From: Candidatus Methanophagaceae archaeon
Lineage (GTDB): Archaea; Halobacteriota; Syntropharchaeia; Alkanophagales; Methanospirareceae
Direction of reading: 5' to 3'
DNA: 36,926 nt
NCBI GenBank assembly: GCA_003194435.1
Contig: PQXC01000017.1
Location: 1 to 36,926 of the forward strand
In this document: one piece after another, positions 24,715 through 32,473 of the stretch
Layout of the letters: every line of letters starts with the position of its first letter
How positions within the stretch are numbered: the stretch's first letter is position 1
Program-made: the position numbers and the translations under genes
The notes under the pieces: model-generated
Databases searched by the model: none
Told to the model about the DNA's origin: nothing
What the model saw: only the letters and a program-made list of their open reading frames with translations

Positions 24715-25806
24715 CTATAAATGCAGCTTCTGGAGCATATCTCCGAATTCTGAAGGTATAATCCCGGTGGCGCCCATCGTCTTTGGATGAAGGTCTATTT
24801 CAAGCACCACATGGTCATGCCCGAGCCATTTCAATGGTTGCACGGTTCTTGGACCGTTGGTAACAGAGAAGACTTCGGTCTTTATGCCGTAGTTGCGCAG
24901 TGGCACTGCATGAGGCACTCCCAGCAGGACTACGAAATCACAGTCTGGATAGTTAGAGCGAATTAAAGCTGCTGCCCTCTCTCCTGCAATCGGATACTCA
25001 TCCAGACCTCCGATTATATGATCTATTCGTATACCTTCTGCCGCTAACTCCTCTATAATTCGAGCGGAATAGCCCCGAATCTTATTCAGTCCGACAGTAC
25101 TGTCGAGATTCGCGATATTTACAATTTGTGCTGGTGCTGCAATGCGATTTACTGCCCTCAGGATGTCCGCGAACATGAATGCAGTCTCCTTCTTTGCATT
25201 TAAGATGCACACACCCTTTTTACCCATATTGATGAGCTCAAGTAACCGTTTTGCAACGTCTATCTTGGAATCGCCTTTGGATGGCGGTATATAGCTCCTG
25301 CTGGCTGCACCTACCTCCTTCTCTATCCTCGTCGCCGCTTCAAGTATCCTCTTCTGCCGCTCAAATTCGGCATTGCTGATTATACCGGCTTTGTAAGCGG
25401 ATTCAAGGGTCAGGATAACTCCTGTTGTGTTATCTCGATAGCCAGCATGCACGTTTACTGCTATCACATTGCAACTGACTCCACTATCCTCTATCGCTCT
25501 GTTCAGGTCTTCCCCAATTATCATGCTTGAGCATGTACCGACAACACCCATCAGTCTGGGCTGAAACATCTCCTCTGCCTTCCTCAGCACACTTACGAGC
25601 GAGTCATGACCACCGAAGACAAAGTTACTCTCATTCATCGCTGTGGTCAGGACATGCATACCGTCTTCTTCAAGTAGCCTGCTATGCTTAAAACTGCAGC
25701 CTGACGGTCCATGCATCACTGCTACGTCCACATCAAGGTCCCGAAGTGTATACAGAGCTGCCACTATCGCACTTGGTCTCGGATGCAGTATCATCTCTTC
25801 ACTCAT
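24715..25806 (-). CDS. cfbD: Ni-sirohydrochlorin a,c-diamide reductive cyclase, catalytic subunit (F430 biosynthesis)
   Basis: A 363-residue NifD-like protein. CfbD, with the NifH-like CfbC, performs the six-electron reduction and ring closure of Ni-sirohydrochlorin diamide on the way to F430, the cofactor of methyl-CoM reductase. Family features: [16 protein letters not shown] at the N terminus, cluster-ligand regions [13 protein letters not shown] and [26 protein letters not shown], and the C-terminal [16 protein letters not shown]. The start is set at Met11 of the open frame (25806), with GGTG upstream. Met1 at 25836 is the alternative. cfbC is not present. This gene marks the organism as having methanogenesis-type metabolism. 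Confidence 0.9.
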   Translation of the reverse strand: MSEEMILHPRPSAIVAALYTLRDLDVDVAVMHGPSGCSFKHSRLLEEDGMHVLTTAMNESNFVFGGHDSLVSVLRKAEEMFQPRLMGVVGTCSSMIIGEDLNRAIEDSGVSCNVIAVNVHAGYRDNTTGVILTLESAYKAGIISNAEFERQKRILEAATRIEKEVGAASRSYIPPSKGDSKIDVAKRLLELINMGKKGVCILNAKKETAFMFADILRAVNRIAAPAQIVNIANLDSTVGLNKIRGYSARIIEELAAEGIRIDHIIGGLDEYPIAGERAAALIRSNYPDCDFVVLLGVPHAVPLRNYGIKTEVFSVTNGPRTVQPLKWLGHDHVVLEIDLHPKTMGATGIIPSEFGDMLQKLHL

Positions 25807-25848
25807 ACTCCATTTCACCCCCTGCCCCTTATACATTCTATCTAATAT

Positions 25849-26727
25849 CTATAATGTCAGAATAGCTATCACCTTCGGCGGATAAGAGCCCATGTAGGAA
25901 GCGCCAAAAGAAGCTATCTCGCCCCTTAAATCCCCTATTGTCAGATTTATCCCCTCCTCCTGTACCATCTCCCCCTTAAATGCTCTTGATAATAGGTCAT
26001 GAAGGGTCGGATCAGTCACTTTCAATCCCCTCCTCGCCACGTGTACATTCCCCATCCGATTACCTGATTTCAGTACCTTATATAACATTATCGCACCCCC
26101 TCCTGACTCGAAGATCAGCATCAACACATCCCAGCTCCCAATGTCCTGTATTCTATATGATAGTAATTCACCAGAAACAAGAAAAGAGAGCATCATATCC
26201 TTAAACTCCTTTATATATGGTGGATTTGCATTCTCCATCCACTCGTGCATCATGCTCGTGGGCATTAGAATTCTTCTGGCTATCTCATAACATAAACCCT
26301 CTTCCACCCAGTAGTGAGATGTAGAGCGCCGATAAGGCTTCTCCGGCGGGTTCTTATTGATATCAAAGAAGTATGTATGTCCTATCTGATGTGCACATGC
26401 GAACCGCTGTCTGACCAGGGGCAGCTTCTTATTTAACTTCAGCTGGAAACCATCTCGACATGGCACAATCGTCGCATCGGTGTCCATGTCCAGTGCCACT
26501 CGTTCTATCTCTATCACCTTCCGCTCTTTTGCTACTATTTCGGGATTGACCGGCGGCACTTTCTGTCCAGCTTTAGCCACTATATGCTCCACGTCGTCAA
26601 ATAAAGATCTCTTTACAGCACTCTTGAAATCCTCAAATCCGCTGATAGCCAACGATTCACCAAGGAACTGCTTACCCAGCCACATCCAGAGCTCCATCTC
26701 TTCCTCATACCTGCTACTGCTGTTCAT
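25849..26727 (-). CDS. ImmA/IrrE-like protein with altered zinc-peptidase motif
   Basis: A 292-residue protein whose central part resembles ImmA/IrrE metallopeptidases: [16 protein letters not shown] (residues 106-121) and then [17 protein letters not shown] (140-156), matching the usual HExxH helix and the Glu-x-x-Ala-x-x-Phe-A-LLMP helix. The catalytic Glu is Gln here (His113-Gln114-x-x-His117, codon CAG), so zinc could still bind but proteolysis is doubtful. The N terminus and the C-terminal 130 residues ([22 protein letters not shown], then a charged tail) are unrecognised. It lies 16 bases after the TraB-family gene and just before cfbD on the same strand. A sensor or scaffold role is possible. 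Confidence 0.65.
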   Translation of the reverse strand: MNSSSRYEEEMELWMWLGKQFLGESLAISGFEDFKSAVKRSLFDDVEHIVAKAGQKVPPVNPEIVAKERKVIEIERVALDMDTDATIVPCRDGFQLKLNKKLPLVRQRFACAHQIGHTYFFDINKNPPEKPYRRSTSHYWVEEGLCYEIARRILMPTSMMHEWMENANPPYIKEFKDMMLSFLVSGELLSYRIQDIGSWDVLMLIFESGGGAIMLYKVLKSGNRMGNVHVARRGLKVTDPTLHDLLSRAFKGEMVQEEGINLTIGDLRGEIASFGASYMGSYPPKVIAILTL

Positions 26728-26743
26728 TTTTCTTTAATTATAA

Positions 26744-28021
26744 TTAAATAAGTGCTTTCAAGCCCGACCAGATCTGGTGTATATTCAGTCCCACCGTGTG
26801 AAATACCACATAAGCGCCAAGAAACGTTCCTATCATGCTGCCGATATTCGCACATGCAGCCACAAGGATAATTTTAAATACACTATTACTCATCAGGTCA
26901 CGCAATGACTCCACATTCAGGATACTCTTCGCATCTTCTGCTATTGGACTCCTTAATCGCGCTTCCATCAACCCGGCGAACCAGCCTGCGGCTAAAAATG
27001 GGCTCAGAGAGGTTAACGGCGCCATTGCAAATGCGGTGAGTGCGGATAAAGGATGCCCACGCGCCACCACCACCCCTGTTGCTGATAAGCTCCCATTTAT
27101 TATAAACCACCAGAAGAGAGCTCGCAGTAATGTATTGAGTGGGATACCGGAGAACAAGATAACAAGTAAGATAGCAATGATAACCACGCTCAGCCCGATT
27201 CCAAGCAGATTCTTCACGCTCAACCTGCTTGCAGGAAGTGAACATAACTCTTCACGTGGCGGTATTAACTCAGGATGGCTGAGCAGTCGCTTTATACCCA
27301 TAACATGACCCGCTCCAACCACAGCCACTATCTTCTTTTTCTTATCACCTGCATCGGTAGTGGAGGAAAGAGTATGAGCAGGAGCTTGAGCCTGAGCCCG
27401 ACTCTGGAGTTCAAGCAAACTACCAGCTATGTACGCATCACGCTCATCCAGTAATGCAGTAGCCGCACCTGGAGAGAACTGCCTCAACTCTTCTATCAAC
27501 TCCGTTACCACATCCTCATCAGTTATCCGCTCCAGGTCTATCTCCCTATTATCCTTATCTATTAGCTTCTTCTTCCTTCCAATACCGCCCATGTTCGCAA
27601 TGGCAAAGATGATGGAGAATAGCATCTTTATCTTCTCCAGGAACTTCATCTTCTTCCAGAACCGCTGCATCGTTATCTGTATCGGTCTGTCAACCAAAGC
27701 GACTTCACAGCCGAGCGCTTCTGCCTTCTTTATAGCCGCCATCATCTCTGCTCCGGGTTCTATACCGAGCTCACTGCCCATTCTCTTCTGTATATATGCC
27801 AGCAGCCAATGTGTGAGCATTAAAAAAGGCTTACCTCCTTCTATCGCATCCTTCACCGAGAAATCGCCAACATTGCCCTTTAATGCTTCATATCTACTTT
27901 GACAGAGCTCAACAGCGACTATATCTGGCTTCTCCCGCTCTATTACCTCCTCTACCTCCCTCACACTCTTCTCTAAAATATGCCCCGTCCCAACCAGTAT
28001 TATGTTATTGCTATCAGCCAT
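26744..28021 (-). CDS. TraB/PrgY-family membrane protein
   Basis: A 425-residue protein of the TraB family. The N-terminal domain (about 1-260) carries NIILVGTGHILEKSV with the family GTGH, then PDIVAVELCQSRYEAL, VALVDRPIQITMQRFW and VAVVGAGHVMGIKRLL, in line with the Tiki/TraB metalloprotease-like fold. The C-terminal 150 residues hold about four membrane helices (LLGIGLSVVIIAILLVILF, LLRALFWWFIINGSLSATG and others). A linker AQAQAPAH is repeat-encoded. Bacterial PrgY/TraB inhibit peptide pheromones; the archaeal role is unknown. The start overlaps the aRF1 stop by 8 bases, so translation is coupled to release factor. Confidence 0.85.
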   Translation of the reverse strand: MADSNNIILVGTGHILEKSVREVEEVIEREKPDIVAVELCQSRYEALKGNVGDFSVKDAIEGGKPFLMLTHWLLAYIQKRMGSELGIEPGAEMMAAIKKAEALGCEVALVDRPIQITMQRFWKKMKFLEKIKMLFSIIFAIANMGGIGRKKKLIDKDNREIDLERITDEDVVTELIEELRQFSPGAATALLDERDAYIAGSLLELQSRAQAQAPAHTLSSTTDAGDKKKKIVAVVGAGHVMGIKRLLSHPELIPPREELCSLPASRLSVKNLLGIGLSVVIIAILLVILFSGIPLNTLLRALFWWFIINGSLSATGVVVARGHPLSALTAFAMAPLTSLSPFLAAGWFAGLMEARLRSPIAEDAKSILNVESLRDLMSNSVFKIILVAACANIGSMIGTFLGAYVVFHTVGLNIHQIWSGLKALI

Positions 28022-29126
28022 GCACTTTTGAGCGATACCTCAATATGGCGGCAACACCACCAAACGCGCGTTTCAACTGTGCACCCTCTTCGAAATCCGT
28101 CGTTACCAGCTCCACATTCGCACCCGTCTCCTCTGCTCGCTCTACCAGCTCATGCATGAGCTCCTTATCGAGTTCCGTTGAGAGCAATAAAGTGTCCACA
28201 GCCCCAATCGCCAATTTCTTCCGCACTTCCTCCACCCCATACGTCACCATCCGGTCATCGTTTGCAAGGAGCTTCATGAACCTCACCATCAGCTTCTTCT
28301 CTCTTACCAGATCCAGACCTTCTAAAACATCTTCCGCTTTCTCCACCAGTTCATATAAGCCCGATTCATCAGTATATGCGACGTCAAAAGCGCCAAGAAC
28401 TTTATTTCGAAGCTCATAATGGAGATATGCACCTTTCAAAAATTCATCCTTCGTTGGGCTTGGACCGCCAATCAGGACACCTTTAAGATCGCCCACAGGC
28501 AACAATATCCGGGTTGCATGCTCCCCTATCCGCTTATAGAAATCCTCTATCGCAATCTCTCGCAGCCGCTGGAATCTCGGTGCCGATTGCCCTCCTTTCC
28601 TTATCTTGCCAGGGACAGAAGAAGTGAGGTGCTTCAGTGATTCCACCACCTTGCCATTCAGGATACCTATCGTTGCTTCCCTGCGGTCAAGTACAATCAA
28701 GCCGTATTTCTCCTTCTCCTCTACCATCTCCTCCAGCGGTTTCAGGTAGAATGTGGAGTCACAGTGGTAGATATAAGAGAGGACCTTCTCCGGTGGCTCC
28801 ACAATGTATGTCTCTATATCCGTCTTGTCGCCTCCCTTGTCTATTGCACCACAGAAGATAACCACACCGTTCTCGCCCACATACAGGTATTTCAATTTGG
28901 ACATGATAGAATCAAGTGAGCTCTGTACATTCGTTCGTGTTGATTTGCTCTTTATATTCATTGCCTGCCCATATTCCTCCCTGAGGTGCGATGTGACATC
29001 TGATATCTGCTTGTCGGGAGGTATATAAACAGAGATAAGCTCCGTACCTCTTCCTCCCTTCTTCCTTAGCTCTTCCAATACCTTCCTGAACTCGTACTTC
29101 TTTATCCTATCCATTTTCACATTCAC
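28014..29126 (-). CDS. prf1: Peptide chain release factor aRF1
   Basis: A 370-residue class I release factor recognising all three stop codons. The codon-reading motifs are NIKS (57-60) and YHCDSTF (120-126, the YxCxxxF box). The hydrolysis motif is GGQ (178-180) in KIRKGGQSAPRFQRLRE. Domain 3 ends with EEGAQLKRAFGGVAAILRY. Archaeal aRF1 usually has more than 400 residues. Here LLLSTEL (314-320) runs directly into ELMHELVERAEETGANVE, without the Cys-containing minidomain that normally lies between. The start may be Met1 or Met5 (29114). The gene follows the tRNA-Gly by 26 bases and overlaps the TraB-family gene by 8. Confidence 0.93.
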   Translation of the reverse strand: MNVKMDRIKKYEFRKVLEELRKKGGRGTELISVYIPPDKQISDVTSHLREEYGQAMNIKSKSTRTNVQSSLDSIMSKLKYLYVGENGVVIFCGAIDKGGDKTDIETYIVEPPEKVLSYIYHCDSTFYLKPLEEMVEEKEKYGLIVLDRREATIGILNGKVVESLKHLTSSVPGKIRKGGQSAPRFQRLREIAIEDFYKRIGEHATRILLPVGDLKGVLIGGPSPTKDEFLKGAYLHYELRNKVLGAFDVAYTDESGLYELVEKAEDVLEGLDLVREKKLMVRFMKLLANDDRMVTYGVEEVRKKLAIGAVDTLLLSTELDKELMHELVERAEETGANVELVTTDFEEGAQLKRAFGGVAAILRYRSKVHG

Positions 29127-29152
29127 ATCACAAACTTGTTATGGAAGTTTGA

Positions 29153-29223
29153 TGCGGCAACCGGGATTTGAACCCGGGTTACAGGCTTGGGAAGCCCGTG
29201 TCCTACCACTAGACTATTGCCGC
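29153..29223 (-). tRNA. tRNA-Gly, anticodon CCC
   Basis: The 71-base cloverleaf is complete: acceptor arms GCGGCAA and TTGCCGC with discriminator A, a D arm with GTCTAGTGGTAGGAC, an anticodon stem CGGGC/GCCTG around the loop TTCCCAA, and a T arm CCGGG-TTCAAAT-CCCGG. The anticodon CCC reads glycine codon GGG. CCA is not encoded and there is no intron. It lies between rpoL and aRF1 in the same orientation, and its 5' 15 bases overlap the end of rpoL, whose TAG stop is inside the D arm. Confidence 0.97.
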
Positions 29224-29502
29224 CGCACTTTTATATCGTGCCAAAAATTCGTCATATTCTACTGCCAGCGTGGTAGCGGCAGAGATAACCGCTTCTAATG
29301 CATCCCCTCTCTTCATCTTTACATATAGAACCGGATTGCTCATCAGTTTGTGCCTGATGTGATAGGTGGCGATATCCACATCCTCATTCTCCAGCAGCCT
29401 GGACATCAATGGCGCTAATAGCGTATGGTCCTCTCCTTCTATCTCCACTCTTACTTCCCTGCTGCTCCTCTCTAAAATCTTTACCTTCCTTTCCTCGCTC
29501 AT
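29209..29502 (-). CDS. rpoL: DNA-directed RNA polymerase subunit L (Rpo11)
   Basis: A 97-residue small subunit that pairs with Rpo3-type subunit D's partner in the archaeal RNA polymerase assembly platform. Conserved segments: EGEDHTLLAPLMSRLLEN, VDIATYHIRHKLMSNPVLYVKM and RGDALEAVISAATTLAVEYDEF. The last nine codons run into the 5' part of tRNA-Gly, and the stop TAG is taken from the tRNA's D arm. csl4 ends one base before the rpoL start on the same strand, so the order is csl4, rpoL, tRNA-Gly, aRF1. Confidence 0.92.
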   Translation of the reverse strand: MSEERKVKILERSSREVRVEIEGEDHTLLAPLMSRLLENEDVDIATYHIRHKLMSNPVLYVKMKRGDALEAVISAATTLAVEYDEFLARYKSAAAIV

Positions 29503-29503
29503 C

Positions 29504-30121
29504 TCATATCAGTCCCTTACCATAATCCTCTGATAACTTCCGCGTCTCCACCCTCCTGCACCGCTCGCATGATAATACATTCCCTCTCCTCTTCAGGTCA
29601 CGTTTGCATTTCATACACATCGCCTTTATCACACCTAAATCCTTCGCATCTGTGCTCAATCTCAATGTCTTCGCATCTATCACCCTCGCCTTTACCACAT
29701 CAAGATAACCAAACTCCTGCCGTAATTCCGTTACATAACCGCTTTTCACATTGGATATGTGGATAATGCCCTGACCGGGAGCAGCAACTTCACGCTTCTC
29801 CTTGCCTTTCACGCACGCTATATTGACAACTGCAACATTATCCTTTATATCAACAATTTGACCTATCACCACGTCACCCTCTTCAATCGTTGGAGGTGTC
29901 TCAACCTTGGGGTGCACGTATATAACCCTGTTAGCCCCTATACTCACTTTCCCGATCTGTGAAGCATATAAACTGCCACCTTCATCATATACACCACTCC
30001 CCGGGATGAACTCCTCAGAAGTGCCAAGGAAGTCCCCTGGCAATACAAACTTATCTCCCCTTTCCATCTTCTTACTCTCCGCGTTCACTTCCTCCTTATT
30101 CTTCCTTATTCTATCTACCAT
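29504..30121 (-). CDS. csl4: Exosome subunit Csl4 (S1 domain, zinc ribbon)
   Basis: A 205-residue RNA-binding cap subunit of the archaeal exosome. N-terminal part: FVLPGDFLGTSEEFIPGSGVY (core PGDFLGTSEEF), then an S1 domain (about 80-160) with EGDVVIGQIVDIKDNVAVV and GIIHISNVKSGY, and a C-terminal zinc ribbon with Cys169, Cys172, Cys185 and Cys188. The first 19 residues are charged, and Met20 (MERGDKFVLPG) is a plausible alternative start. Length and layout are normal. The gene is separated from tpiA by 81 bases and followed immediately by rpoL. Confidence 0.92.
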   Translation of the reverse strand: MVDRIRKNKEEVNAESKKMERGDKFVLPGDFLGTSEEFIPGSGVYDEGGSLYASQIGKVSIGANRVIYVHPKVETPPTIEEGDVVIGQIVDIKDNVAVVNIACVKGKEKREVAAPGQGIIHISNVKSGYVTELRQEFGYLDVVKARVIDAKTLRLSTDAKDLGVIKAMCMKCKRDLKRRGNVLSCERCRRVETRKLSEDYGKGLI

Positions 30122-30202
30122 ATTCTACCATATATAGGATAGGATAGAATAAAAAAGAAATAAGAATAACATGGCTATGATCTCATATCTCCTATCTCAT
30201 AT

Positions 30203-30886
30203 TCATAGCCCGGTAACAAGGTCGAGTAAGGCAGTTTTTGGATCCTTCGCCTTCACCACCCCGGAGGCGAGCAATACACCATCTGTGCCCAGTTCGATCG
30301 CTCTTCGAACATCTTCTCCGTTTGTAACACCTGCACCACAGAGTACTATGCAATCCTTGTGCAGTTTCTTCACCTCCTCCACCGTATTCGCCACTATCTC
30401 AGGGTCCACCTTCGATACCGCTTTCCCGCTTCCTATTAACTCCGGTGGTTCAATTGCAATGGCATAGGGTCTTAATTCCGCAACTGCACGGCTTACCGCG
30501 ATATTATTCGTACAAACAATTGTCAGCAGGTTCAAACTCGATGATCGCTTCACTATGAAGTCTATATCAGCTATTTTGAGCCTGTGCTCAGAATGATTCA
30601 CTAAGGTTCCGGTAGCACCCGCTTCCTTCACAGATTCCAGTGTTACGAACCCGGTATGACTGCCAGGCTCCACAGCATCCACATGTTGTGCAAAGCATGG
30701 GATATTAACAGCCGAAGCTATCTTCGCAAGTTCAACCTGTTGCGGACATATAGCAATATTCACCCCCTGTTTCGATGCTACATCCTCACATATCTTCGCA
30801 AGTTCAAAACCACGCCTGCCCGCCGATTCCGCATACGACTTCACATTCAATACTATCACTGGTGTTCCTATCTTCGTTCCATCCAT
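30203..30886 (-). CDS. tpiA: Triosephosphate isomerase
   Basis: A 227-residue archaeal-type TIM, interconverting glyceraldehyde 3-phosphate and dihydroxyacetone phosphate, mainly for gluconeogenesis in such organisms. Active-site residues are Lys16 (NVKSY), His98 (VNHSEHR) and Glu146 (AIEPPELIGSG), and the phosphate loop is GAGVTNGEDV with DGVLLASGVV. The compact size is usual for archaeal tetrameric forms. The start is well supported: the bases upstream carry a double Shine-Dalgarno stretch, GGAGGT and GGAGGTG. Confidence 0.95.
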   Translation of the reverse strand: MDGTKIGTPVIVLNVKSYAESAGRRGFELAKICEDVASKQGVNIAICPQQVELAKIASAVNIPCFAQHVDAVEPGSHTGFVTLESVKEAGATGTLVNHSEHRLKIADIDFIVKRSSSLNLLTIVCTNNIAVSRAVAELRPYAIAIEPPELIGSGKAVSKVDPEIVANTVEEVKKLHKDCIVLCGAGVTNGEDVRRAIELGTDGVLLASGVVKAKDPKTALLDLVTGL

Positions 30887-31035
30887 CCCCTTTTCACCTC
30901 CTTACCTCCTCAATAAATAAAGAATAAAGAAGGTATAACATATTCATATGAAACAGAGGATATAATAAACTTAACTATCCTCTTATGATGGTCCACAGCA
31001 ACATTTGTTTCGCAGTGGCGGACAACTATCATACT

Positions 31036-31173
31036 CTATGACAACTTCCCCCAGCCATCGCCTTGGAAATGCCCTGCAGATGGGCTATGCCTGGTATTTG
31101 CATCGCCTGAGACTGCGATTATCCTCTTTATCCCCGCCAATCTTTTATCAATAATCTTCAATCTCGGGTCCAT
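31036..31173 (-). pseudogene. N-terminal stub of an Mrp/ParA-type P-loop ATPase
   Basis: A 45-residue frame begins MDPRLKIIDKRLAGIKR and reaches IIAVSG, matching from memory the opening of archaeal MinD/Mrp-like ATPases, in which this is followed at once by the GKGGVGKS nucleotide loop. Here the sequence changes at exactly that point to unrelated residues (DANTRHSPSAGHFQGDG) and stops. No P-loop or later frame is seen. It occupies most of the tpiA-nitroreductase gap (30887-31215) and shares an A/T-rich promoter region with the divergent nitroreductase. I see nothing else in the remaining parts of that gap. Confidence 0.5.
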
Positions 31174-31181
31174 CGCATATA

Positions 31182-31191
31182 CTTATAAAAA
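31182..31191 (+). promoter_or_regulatory. Candidate TATA box for the nitroreductase gene
   Basis: cttataaaaa is centred about 28 bases before the ATG at 31216, the spacing for a leaderless or near-leaderless transcript. No ribosome-binding site is visible before the start (aataagaaataagaa), which supports leaderless expression. Confidence 0.5.
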
Positions 31192-31215
31192 TAGTGGGCA
31201 AATAAGAAATAAGAA

Positions 31216-31962
31216 ATGAAGAGGAGACTGACCGCGCTTGTAATTGGTGTTGCCATAATCAGCGGGATTGGGTTTGCAATATTCGCATCCCAAAACGAGA
31301 GGGAAGAACCCATCCCGGTCGCGGAACACAACGCGGAAATAAAACTGCCTGAGCCTGTAAAGGATAGTGATACATCAATTGAAGAAGCTTTGCTTGAAAG
31401 GAGGTCTATCAGGCGGTATAAGGACGACCCGTTGACACTTGCCGAAGTCTCACAACTTCTTTGGGCTGCTCAGGGGATTACCGCTCATTGGGGAGGTAGA
31501 ACAGCGCCATCAGCAGGTGCTACCTATCCTCTTGAAGTTTACGTCGTTGTTGGAAATGTGTGTGACCTCTCGGAAGGAATTTATAAATATAAACCACACG
31601 GACACAAACTTGAGATGGTTGCGGAAGGGGATAAAAGGGCTGAACTATGTGATGCTGCTCTCGGACAGCGTTGCGTCAGAGACGGTGCCATTGTCATAGT
31701 ATTCTCTGCAGTTTATGAGCGAACAACGGGTAGATATAAAACGCCGGTCAGAGATGAACGAACGGGAGCGAGCTACCCGAGGGGAGTGAGATATGTGCAC
31801 ATGGAAGTCGGGCACGCCGCTCAGAACGTTTATCTGGAAGCAGTATCCTTGAATTTAGGAACAGTGGTTGTAGGCGCTTTTTCTGACGGTGAAGTAAAAA
31901 AGATAATAAATATGCCGGAAGAGGAGCGACCGCTGTATATAATGCCAGTGGGGAGGGTGTGA
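31216..31962 (+). CDS. Membrane-anchored SagB/ThcOx-type nitroreductase-family oxidoreductase
   Basis: A 248-residue protein. Residues 5-25 (LTALVIGVAIISGIGFAIF) are a signal or anchor after KRR, so the catalytic domain is probably outside the cytoplasmic membrane. The FMN-binding nitroreductase domain begins EALLERRSIRRYKDDPLTLAE, with ERRSIRRY typical. Next come SQLLWAAQGIT, RTAPSAGATYPLEVYVVV and HMEVGHAAQNVYLEAVSLNLGTVVVGAF, with IMPVGRV near the end. This is the SagB-like subfamily, used for azoline oxidation in peptide modification and found alone in many archaea. No peptide or cyclodehydratase gene is nearby, so the substrate is unknown. It is probably monocistronic. Confidence 0.85.
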   Translation: MKRRLTALVIGVAIISGIGFAIFASQNEREEPIPVAEHNAEIKLPEPVKDSDTSIEEALLERRSIRRYKDDPLTLAEVSQLLWAAQGITAHWGGRTAPSAGATYPLEVYVVVGNVCDLSEGIYKYKPHGHKLEMVAEGDKRAELCDAALGQRCVRDGAIVIVFSAVYERTTGRYKTPVRDERTGASYPRGVRYVHMEVGHAAQNVYLEAVSLNLGTVVVGAFSDGEVKKIINMPEEERPLYIMPVGRV

Positions 31963-32120
31963 TGCGGGATGCAGGTTTCCTCATGCCTCGCAAGCACACC
32001 TCATTGCAAGGAGAAGGAAATATAGCAGCTTCGGGATAAGCAGAAACGCTTTTTCGAAACCAGTGGTCTGATATACGCATGAGCAACCTCCGGTTGTAAA
32101 TCTTCTAATAAAAGCGATTG

Positions 32121-32240
32121 ATGTGGAAAAGGGCAAAGTCAACTCTTATCATAGTTGTTACTCAACTCGCCAACGCCAGCTTGCTGCCCGAGAACGCATC
32201 CACATGGTTGGACGATGTGGAGCCATCTGCAAAAGTATAG
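32121..32240 (+). CDS. Short signal-peptide-like open frame, possible gene stub
   Basis: A 39-residue frame in the 304-base gap between the nitroreductase and ferredoxin genes. MWKRAKSTLIIVV has the basic start and hydrophobic core of a Sec signal, with TQLANAS as a possible cleavage region, then a short acidic piece ending DDVEPSAKV and a TAG stop. It looks like the first part of an exported protein whose remainder is missing. There is no clear ribosome-binding site. A second frame over the same bases (from GTG at 32122) is Cys- and Arg-rich and less protein-like. Nothing else is recognisable in the gap. Confidence 0.3.
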   Translation: MWKRAKSTLIIVVTQLANASLLPENASTWLDDVEPSAKV

Positions 32241-32266
32241 TACGAGAATGATACCAGAGGATAAAA

Positions 32267-32473
32267 TCAGTCTATTATCTGCATTATCCCACTTGGACAT
32301 ACCTCCACACATTTCATACAACGTGTACATTTGTTATAATCCACTTTCACTGGCTCTGACTTCTCTATTGCACCTTCCGGACATTCATCAACGCATATAT
32401 AGCACGCACCACATTTCCCAATCGCTGCCACATATACGCTCTTATTATATCTATATCTCTCAAATTCTGTCAT
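32267..32473 (-). CDS. 2[4Fe-4S] ferredoxin
   Basis: A 68-residue ferredoxin with motifs [12 protein letters not shown] and [12 protein letters not shown], both complete for 4Fe-4S binding. An 18-residue extension with Tyr and charged residues precedes the first cluster. The start lies 14 bases inside the pyrG 3' end, so it is translated from the pyrG message. The functional link to CTP synthase is unclear, since glutamine hydrolysis does not need electrons. It may serve another ferredoxin-dependent enzyme. Confidence 0.9.
   Translation of the reverse strand: MTEFERYRYNKSVYVAAIGKCGACYICVDECPEGAIEKSEPVKVDYNKCTRCMKCVEVCPSGIMQIID

Noticed and set aside
27883-28419. 178-residue plus-strand frame
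   Set aside because: It is antisense to aRF1 and the TraB-family gene, dominated by Ser, and is a shadow of those conserved genes.
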